NCBI RefSeq assembly: GCF_900155395.1
Contig: NZ_LT699725.1
Span: forward strand, 88,071-152,070
DNA length: 64,000 nt
Origin: Merdibacter massiliensis
GTDB lineage: Bacteria; Bacillota_I; Bacilli_A; Erysipelotrichales; Erysipelotrichaceae
Direction of reading: 5' to 3'
Every line of letters starts with the position of its first letter. Position 1 is the first letter of the stretch. Of this stretch, positions 58,668 through 64,000 are shown one piece after another. The translations under genes were made by a program, and so were the position numbers. Below the pieces are notes generated by a model. That model had not been told where the DNA came from, searched no databases, and was given only the letters and a program-made list of their open reading frames with translations.

Positions 58668-59324
58668 TTAGCTATAAGCTACGATTAAAACATTCATCAT
58701 TGTAATCATGTATTCCACATTATTCACCATATCTTTAATTGATTTTCCTGTATCAGAATTTGTTATTTCTTTTAATTTCTTCTTAATCTCTTTTTGTTCA
58801 TATTCAGAAAAATAGGTTTTTAACACCTTGCTCTTATCTAAGAGGATAATCAGCGAAGCAATATCTTCCGTAACTTCAACATCTTCTAAAAATTCTGCCC
58901 TTATCATATCAACAACATAATGAACAGCATTTGCATTTGGAATATAGGCATTTTTATTTCCGAATATGCCTGTACGGGTAACTTCAACCAAACCTAAATC
59001 TTTTAAAGAAGCACCAATGGTATTAACAAGTTCATAGCCTCTATCCTTAAATGAATAGTTATATGCTTCTAATATTTTTTCCAGTTTTACAGGTTTTTGC
59101 TGATTTACAAAATCATATAGAGGTTTTAAATAAAGCTTTTCGTCTGGAAGATTATTCGTCACAGTGACTCTCTTTTTATCAATTTTAATACAGTCCTCTA
59201 ATTGCAATTCTAATAAACCAGACGCTATAAGGCAAATCAACTTCTCTGAACCAAATCCAGAAATTTTCCCTTTGGAATTTACCGCACAAATCAAATACTC
59301 TTGTGTAATAGATAAATCTTTCAT
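58668..59324 (-). CDS. GPP34/GOLPH3-like domain protein
   Basis: A 218-residue protein whose N-terminal 150 residues fit the GPP34 (Golgi phosphoprotein 3-like) pattern: ITQEYLICAVNSKGKISG, an LIASGLLELQLEDCIKIDKKR strand-helix block and a late LKDLGLVEV segment. Bacterial members are poorly understood lipid- or membrane-associated proteins. No membrane helix. Assigned by eye from pattern, so moderate confidence. First gene of a two-gene operon with the MerR protein; cargo inserted in the transfer module. Confidence 0.6.
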   Translation of the reverse strand: MKDLSITQEYLICAVNSKGKISGFGSEKLICLIASGLLELQLEDCIKIDKKRVTVTNNLPDEKLYLKPLYDFVNQQKPVKLEKILEAYNYSFKDRGYELVNTIGASLKDLGLVEVTRTGIFGNKNAYIPNANAVHYVVDMIRAEFLEDVEVTEDIASLIILLDKSKVLKTYFSEYEQKEIKKKLKEITNSDTGKSIKDMVNNVEYMITMMNVLIVAYS

Positions 59325-59358
59325 TTTGAGTTCTCCTTTCTAGTTACTACTTATTACT

Positions 59359-59396
59359 TACGATTTAATATTACACTATCGTATGCGGTTAGTCAA
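59359..59396 (-). promoter_or_regulatory. Promoter with inverted repeat for the GPP34-like/MerR pair
   Basis: Minus strand: TTGACT (59396-59391), 17-bp spacer, TAATAT (59373-59368). TACGAT (59359-59364) and ATCGTA (59378-59383) form an inverted repeat across the -10 box, the likely operator of the MerR protein. Confidence 0.65.
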
Positions 59397-59405
59397 GAGA
59401 ATGTG

Positions 59406-59792
59406 TTATTTTTTCTGTTGTCCCTGCGGAGCGTGGTTCTGCGGATTGCCTGCGGACTGACCGCCTTTATTTTTCAGCACAATGTCGTCTGCCTTGATGT
59501 ACCACTCCACGTCTGCCCCTCGGTAGTTGGCGTTAGCCACCGTATCGGCAACAGGATTGATAAGCTCCACCTCGGCATTGTACGGGTAGTCCTTGACAGG
59601 GATTTCCGCTGGGATAGATACCTGTATCGTGCGTTCCTGCTGACTACACTTCAAGTCATAGGTTCTACGCTTGATTTCTTCGCTGGTTGTCCCGTCCTCA
59701 TTCTCCACACGCACCTCATGTCTTAATGCGGAGAACTTCAATACTCCGAAAGTCTTTTCCTTATCTAATACAATTCCATTCGCTAATCTCAT
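59406..59792 (-). CDS. DUF961 (YdcP) family protein, Tn916 Orf22-like
   Basis: A 128-residue soluble protein of the YdcP/DUF961 family found in pairs at the front of Tn916 and ICEBs1 transfer operons; reported as an accessory of conjugal replication. Conserved EKTFGVLKFSA at the start and ADVEWYIKADDIVL near the end. C-terminal tail is Gln/Gly-rich. Confidence 0.9.
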   Translation of the reverse strand: MRLANGIVLDKEKTFGVLKFSALRHEVRVENEDGTTSEEIKRRTYDLKCSQQERTIQVSIPAEIPVKDYPYNAEVELINPVADTVANANYRGADVEWYIKADDIVLKNKGGQSAGNPQNHAPQGQQKK

Positions 59793-59807
59793 AATCTGAT
59801 ACCCCCT

Positions 59808-60149
59808 TTACTTGCTTTCCTCGGCTGGAAGCATATCATCAGCCGTTAAGATATAGTTTGTGTAGCCACGACCTCGCACGTTCTTTCCCTCGGCGGTAAT
59901 CTTAGGATTGATGAGCTTGACTTTTTGCTCATACTTGAAACGCTTTTCACCAGCCTTTGCGGGAAGCACCACGATAATGTCGTCGGCTCTCTGAATGTCG
60001 GAATACAGGTTATAGCTTCTCGTCACGGGAACAAAGCGACCATTGACACGCTGTTGCTCCACCTCATTTTCTCCTGCAAACTCCAAATTTCCAAAAGTCT
60101 GTGCCATATCAGGCACAATATATTTCAATTTCATGTGTTCATACCTCAT
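59808..60149 (-). CDS. DUF961 (YdcP) family protein, Tn916 Orf23-like
   Basis: A 113-residue paralogue of the next gene: DMAQTFGNLEFAGENEVEQQ, then YTNYILTADDMLP. The pair heads the transfer operon. Fifteen nt separate the two genes. Met6 is an alternative start. Confidence 0.9.
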   Translation of the reverse strand: MRYEHMKLKYIVPDMAQTFGNLEFAGENEVEQQRVNGRFVPVTRSYNLYSDIQRADDIIVVLPAKAGEKRFKYEQKVKLINPKITAEGKNVRGRGYTNYILTADDMLPAEESK

Positions 60150-60325
60150 TTCTTTCTGTGATTGATATGTGGGGAGCTACACTCCCCACGCCCCTAGTGG
60201 ACTGTTCTTTTCCGTTGATCTGCAAGCAGAAGAACAGAAAAGGAACAGTTTCGATTTTCTTTTCCTGTTACAAGTCCATACGGCGGGGAACGTGATTTCT
60301 TCATCATCATAAGCAGACCACCCGA
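60150..60325. other. Spacer upstream of the transfer operon, with hairpins
   Basis: Contains GTGGGGAG-CTACA-CTCCCCAC (60169-60189, perfect 8-bp stem) and an imperfect CTGTTC/GAACAG repeat; probably the terminator of the adhesin gene and the leader of the transfer operon. Confidence 0.5.
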
Positions 60326-63300
60326 TTAGGAACGTCTACGCTTGAAGAAGTATGTTCCTGCCACGCCTGCGCCAGAGAGAACAAGAAGCCCTAAAAATAA
60401 GGCAATGTTTGTATTATCGCCTGTCTTTGGAGCGTCGCTTGTTTTGGTCGGTGTATCTGGTGTGGTCGGCTGTTCCGGCTCTGTTGGTTCTTCCGGCGTT
60501 TCTGGTACTTCTGTGATTGTCACAGTCTGCCCGTCATCCTCAATGTCCTTATGCTCTGTAACCTTAGTCGGCTCGTCTGGATTGCTCAAATCGTATAATT
60601 CCTCAAAGGTCACAAGCTCTTTCCCGCCAAGCTCGGAAGCGTCGAATGTAAAGGCAATCTGTACTTCCATACTTTCACTGTCGGCGGTAAAAGTATAGTC
60701 ATTCTCGACACGCTCTCCGTTGATGATAAGCTCTGCGTTTTCGTCCTTAATCATCTGCCAGCCTTTGAGCTGATACTTTGTGCCGATTTCCAAGCCGTCA
60801 AGGGTCACGGTATCAATGATTGTCACGTCTTTTCCAGCTTCAATCTCTTTCTTTCCGTCCTCGCTGGTCGCTGTGGTATGAATAGAGATGATACGCTCCG
60901 TGATAAGAACCGTCTGTCCCTCGTCGTCAATGTCCTTGTGTCCAGCCACCTTTACAGGCTCGTCCTCATTGGAAAGGTCGTAAAGTTCCTCAAAGGTCAC
61001 AAGGTTCTTGCCACCTAAATCAGACGCATTGAATGTATAGGAAATTTCCACTTTCATTTCTTCATCATCAGCAGTAAAGGTATAGCTGTTCTCTACACGC
61101 TGTCCGTCGATAAGAAGCTCGGCGTTTTCCTCTTTCAACATCTGCCAGCCTTTCAACTGATACTTTGTTCCTTTTTCCAGTCCGTCCAGCGTAACCGTGT
61201 CAACGATTGTTACCTCTTTACCAGCCACGATAGACTTCTCGCCGTCCTTGCCTGTGGCTGTGGTATGGATAGAGATTTCTTTCTCGTATTCATCAGTAAG
61301 TGTCCCTAAGTCAACAGTCACATTGTTTCTGGACACCACGATTTCAAAGGCAGGGATAAGCTCAAAGCCTTTGTTGCTCTCACAGCGTAATTCCTCAATG
61401 ATATAGGTATCGTAAATCAAAGCACCTTTGCTGTCGTCTGGCTCACTTATTCCAAACCAGATACCGTCCTCGCTGGTCTTTCCTGCGTTGGTGTTGTTCT
61501 TATGGGAAGCCCAGTCAGAAGAAGTGGAGAACTGCCCGTTATCATCAGTTACGATAATGTGGCTCTCACCTGTGGTCTTGCTGGTGATCCTAAACGGAAC
61601 TCCCGCAAGACGCTGGTGTGTGCCAGCACCAATCTTGACACCCTCTAGGTCGCCACGCTTCACTTGATTGTAGATTGATGTGTCTGTCCCTGTAAGGTCA
61701 ACGATTTTTCCGTCCTCTGTGATTTCAAATTCAATCGGTTCTGCGCCGTCCGTCAGATAGCCCTCTGGTGCTTTGCTTTCCTCAATACGGTATTTCCCGT
61801 AAGGGAGTAAATCAGCAGAAGTAGAAGCCACGCCCTCAATGTCGGTAAGGATTGTCTTTACCACTTCGCCTTTATTGTAGAGCTTGCCCTCGACAAGTAC
61901 GGCGTTGTCATTTAAGGAAATGATTTCAAATTCAGCGTCTTTCAAGGTCGCACTTCCTTGACCTTTGGTATCGCTGGTTTCCAAATCTCTTTTCTGGATT
62001 TTCACACCGCCACGGATAACCTTGTCTGATACATGGTACTGATTGCTTCCAGACAATACGGCAATGTCGCCGTCCTCGGTAATCTGTGTAAGGTACATTC
62101 CTTTCATCTGTTCTTCGCTACCGTTTGCCTGCATATACGCACCGTCAAGAAGATAGCCGTTAGGAGCTTTCGTTTCCTCAACGGTCAGTGTTCCTAAAGG
62201 AAGCACGTTCTTACCGTTCTGTGTATAGAAGCTGTCCCCAGATACCTTGTATTCATCAGAAAGGCGGGAAACGTAATGGATAGTGCCGTCGCCGTCCTTT
62301 TCAGCGATTGTCTTTGTCACCCATGTTTTGGTAGGCTCGCTAGGGAGATTGTCAGCGGTATAGTGTCCCGCATAGAATTTCCATGTGAACTCCGCACCCT
62401 CTAGGGAAGCGTCGCCCTGTGGAGCGTCTTTCTGTGTTTCCATGTCAATCTTGAAAAGCTCGATAAGTGTATCTGTGACCTTTGGCGTATCTGATACATT
62501 AAATGTCGCTGTTTTGCCAGCTTCCACATTTAAGGAATAGACAGTGCTGTCCACCTTATAGCCAGCAGGAGCAGAAAGCTCTTTGATGTAGACTGTGCCA
62601 GCCTTTACTTCCACGGTATCAGTATTTCCGCTATTATCAGTTGTAAGGGTGGCAAGCTGTTTCGTACAGTCCTTATCAGAATAGACACCATAAGTCGCAC
62701 CAGCGATAGAGTAAAGCCCGTTTCCGTCGGTAATGCTGGTATTACTGGAAGTCTTTTTAAGGGTGGCATTTCCTACGGCAAGTTTCGCCCAGAACTGTCC
62801 AATGTCCTGTCCCTCACCAGAATAGATGTAACCACCACATGCATAGCGTCCCTTGTTCTCGCTGGCAAAGGCTTTCGCCCCAGAGTAAACCTCGTCCTGT
62901 ATCGCTTTTGGGATTTCATCATAGGAAGCTCTGACGTTATCGCATTGCCAGCCCAGATGAACACTCAATCTCTGCCATACGACGCACTGTTTCAAAAGAT
63001 AGATATGCTGACTGCTCAATCCGCTGTGGCTCTGCACATACTGATTAACATACTCGATTGAGAGGGCAACATCTGAAATCTGTTCGTAGCTCATGCGTGT
63101 GCTTGCGTCGGCTCTGGTCTTGTAGCCATTGCGGAAGTTGGTGTTAATATCCACGCAGAAAGCGTCCTCGCCCTCAACGGTCATGTGTCCCTCATTGAAT
63201 GTCGAACCGATAGAACCGTCATTCATCACTTTTTCAACGATACCGACACGCTCGGCACTTTCTGTCCAGTATTGCTTCTCGGAAGCGTGGACTGCCGTTG

Positions 63301-63370
63301 TCGGCAAAGCGGTAACGATAGTCGCAAAGGCAAGGAAGCCCGTGGCTAATCGCTTCAATATCTTTTTCAT
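60326..63370 (-). CDS. Cell-wall-anchored adhesin with thioester-like, SpaA/Cna-B and two VaFE repeat domains
   Basis: 1014 residues. Signal peptide 1-29 (cut after TAVHA). Residues about 45-200 resemble a thioester adhesion domain (Cys in DAFCVDINT; LLKQCVVWQ at the Gln position). Then several SpaA/Cna-B-like beta domains (about 210-690; LSAPAGYKVD, ESKAPEGYLTDG), often closed by isopeptide bonds. Two VaFE repeats (about 697-826 and 827-951) contain LVTFEELYDLSN. The C terminus has a Pro/Thr-rich spacer, the sorting signal APKTGD (non-canonical, without Leu), a TM helix and KRRRS. The start at 63370 has AGGAG 13 nt upstream; the longer frame adds no plausible leader. Surface cargo of the ICE, presumably for host or cell-cell attachment. 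Confidence 0.92.
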   Translation of the reverse strand: MKKILKRLATGFLAFATIVTALPTTAVHASEKQYWTESAERVGIVEKVMNDGSIGSTFNEGHMTVEGEDAFCVDINTNFRNGYKTRADASTRMSYEQISDVALSIEYVNQYVQSHSGLSSQHIYLLKQCVVWQRLSVHLGWQCDNVRASYDEIPKAIQDEVYSGAKAFASENKGRYACGGYIYSGEGQDIGQFWAKLAVGNATLKKTSSNTSITDGNGLYSIAGATYGVYSDKDCTKQLATLTTDNSGNTDTVEVKAGTVYIKELSAPAGYKVDSTVYSLNVEAGKTATFNVSDTPKVTDTLIELFKIDMETQKDAPQGDASLEGAEFTWKFYAGHYTADNLPSEPTKTWVTKTIAEKDGDGTIHYVSRLSDEYKVSGDSFYTQNGKNVLPLGTLTVEETKAPNGYLLDGAYMQANGSEEQMKGMYLTQITEDGDIAVLSGSNQYHVSDKVIRGGVKIQKRDLETSDTKGQGSATLKDAEFEIISLNDNAVLVEGKLYNKGEVVKTILTDIEGVASTSADLLPYGKYRIEESKAPEGYLTDGAEPIEFEITEDGKIVDLTGTDTSIYNQVKRGDLEGVKIGAGTHQRLAGVPFRITSKTTGESHIIVTDDNGQFSTSSDWASHKNNTNAGKTSEDGIWFGISEPDDSKGALIYDTYIIEELRCESNKGFELIPAFEIVVSRNNVTVDLGTLTDEYEKEISIHTTATGKDGEKSIVAGKEVTIVDTVTLDGLEKGTKYQLKGWQMLKEENAELLIDGQRVENSYTFTADDEEMKVEISYTFNASDLGGKNLVTFEELYDLSNEDEPVKVAGHKDIDDEGQTVLITERIISIHTTATSEDGKKEIEAGKDVTIIDTVTLDGLEIGTKYQLKGWQMIKDENAELIINGERVENDYTFTADSESMEVQIAFTFDASELGGKELVTFEELYDLSNPDEPTKVTEHKDIEDDGQTVTITEVPETPEEPTEPEQPTTPDTPTKTSDAPKTGDNTNIALFLGLLVLSGAGVAGTYFFKRRRS

Positions 63371-63817
63371 AGCTTTTAAAATTCTCCTTTCGTTTGGATA
63401 TAGAAAAAGCCGTCCATTTCTGAACGGCTGGAAATAGAAAAGGAACGTCAATATCGGCGTTCCATAATCTACTTGCGATATTCAATTTTTAGTTTATCAA
63501 TACTGATGTGCTGTACCATATCTTTGCAAATCTGGGATTTCTAACGTATCAAGGCTCATTCAATGGTAGTAAAATCGTAGTAATTTGAAGTATTTCAACC
63601 CTTGAAAATGCTGATAGATACAGTGTTTTAGCGGACAATCAGATTTTTAGTTGTTTATTATATAAATAAAATCCTATCCATATGATGTGCTTTTTTAACA
63701 GAGCAAACTACCCATTTATACGACCCTTAAAATGCCTAAATATATCTTATTCATAATGTAATTAATACATATAAAAAATAAATATTCTATTCATCTATTA
63801 GTAAAGGAAGTGAAAAA
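63371..63817. other. Right end of the integrative element and flanking host DNA
   Basis: Holds a hairpin (AGCCGTTC/GGACGGCT, 63408-63429) in the adhesin leader, a block AAATGCTGATAGATACAGTGTTTTAG (26 nt region 63605-63631) resembling the left-end arm sequence at about 39966, the right inverted repeat (63634-63651), and AT-rich host DNA. Confidence 0.55.
63634..63651. repeat. Right terminal inverted repeat of the ICE
   Basis: GACAATCAGATTTTTAGT is the inverted counterpart of ACTAAATTTCTGATTATC at 39938-39955 with three mismatches. Confidence 0.6.
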
Positions 63818-64000
63818 ATGTTATATCAAATTCTACCCCGTTATGATTATCGATTCCAAGATGAACCGATGAGGATGTTGTTGAAGACATTAGCATCTCC
63901 ACGTCGTATTGATTCAGTTATAGACGGTTTTAAAAAGCTGTTTGATCCAAGTCAAGGTACATTGGATTATCAATTCATCATTGATTGTGACGGAGAGAAA
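63818..64000 (+). CDS. Unknown protein, N-terminal part, cut by the window edge
   Basis: The first 61 residues of an open frame starting at ATG 63818 with AAGGAAG upstream (MLYQILPRYDYRFQDEPMR is the N terminus). I recognise no family in this short piece. It is host-side DNA just outside the ICE, with the AT-rich base use of the chromosome. Confidence 0.6.
   Translation, partial: MLYQILPRYDYRFQDEPMRMLLKTLASPRRIDSVIDGFKKLFDPSQGTLDYQFIIDCDGEK

Larger units (their letters stand above)
39938..63651. mobile_element. Tn916-family integrative and conjugative element, about 23.7 kb
   Basis: Complete set of Tn916-like modules in canonical order: int, xis, orf8, orf7, orf9 (opposite strand), cargo, orf13 to orf17, ardA, orf19, relaxase orf20, oriT, orf21 and orf22-23. 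Base composition is more GC-rich than the flanks. Probable ends: ACTAAATTTCTGATTATC (39938-39955) and, inverted, GACAATCAGATTTTTAGT (63634-63651), matching at 15 of 18 positions; AT-rich flanks fit Tn916 target choice. No tet(M) or other antibiotic resistance gene is present. Confidence 0.88.

Overview
The window is low-GC Bacillota DNA. The gene content and style fit a gut member of the Erysipelotrichia or a close relative: comFA-comFC, glmU-prs, a T-box lysS fused to a Trbp111-like domain, an FMN-riboswitch ribU, and several GH1/PTS beta-glucoside operons. The taxon is an inference; no rRNA gene is present to settle it.

Layout. (1) 1-21.2 kb is a mostly housekeeping chromosomal backbone: an aminotransferase, galE, a VanZ/RDD membrane protein, comFA-comFC, a cold-shock protein, a coiled-coil membrane protein, glmU-prs, a polysaccharide deacetylase, a DbpA-like helicase, an ArsC-like protein, tatD-mnmE, a Sua5/TsaC-type gene, FMN-riboswitch ribU and T-box lysS. 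A group II intron of class C appearance (9532-11456) sits directly behind the prs terminator hairpin. (2) 21.2-22.25 kb is a gene-free stretch with strong tandem hairpins, two terminators and one copy of a roughly 105-bp dispersed repeat. (3) 22.25-36.2 kb is a beta-glucoside island. A minus-strand operon encodes GH1, EIIB, EIIC, GH1 and EIIA; an IS256-family element splits its EIIBC gene in the interdomain linker. A divergent RpiR regulator is separated from it by two palindromic operators and a cre site. Beyond a decayed IS3-family remnant lie a LicR-type PRD regulator and a divergent cellobiose/lichenan-type PTS operon (EIIB-EIIC-EIIA-GH1). (4) 36.2-39.7 kb holds the second repeat copy, a LysR regulator, and a divergent pair of half-size chromate transporter genes with an unknown gene, read across a 17-bp inverted repeat.

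(5) About 39.94-63.65 kb is an integrated conjugative element of the Tn916 family, visibly more GC-rich than its host. It carries int, xis, orf8- and orf7-like regulators, the opposite-strand orf9-like repressor, a full transfer module (orf13 to orf23 homologues, a MobT-type relaxase and an oriT-like hairpin), and two tandem ArdA-like antirestriction proteins. No tet(M) is present. Its cargo consists of an ABC exporter operon with two AbrB-type regulators, a GPP34-like/MerR gene pair, and a large cell-wall-anchored adhesin with a thioester-like domain and two VaFE repeats. Imperfect inverted repeats mark the probable ends. (6) The last 180 bases hold the start of an unrecognised gene.

How the parts work together: the two PTS islands import and phosphorylate beta-glucosides, and GH1 enzymes cleave the 6-phospho sugars under RpiR, CcpA and PRD control. 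The mobile elements account for the most unusual architecture: the intron behind a terminator, the IS in a domain linker, and the ICE with adhesin and antirestriction cargo.
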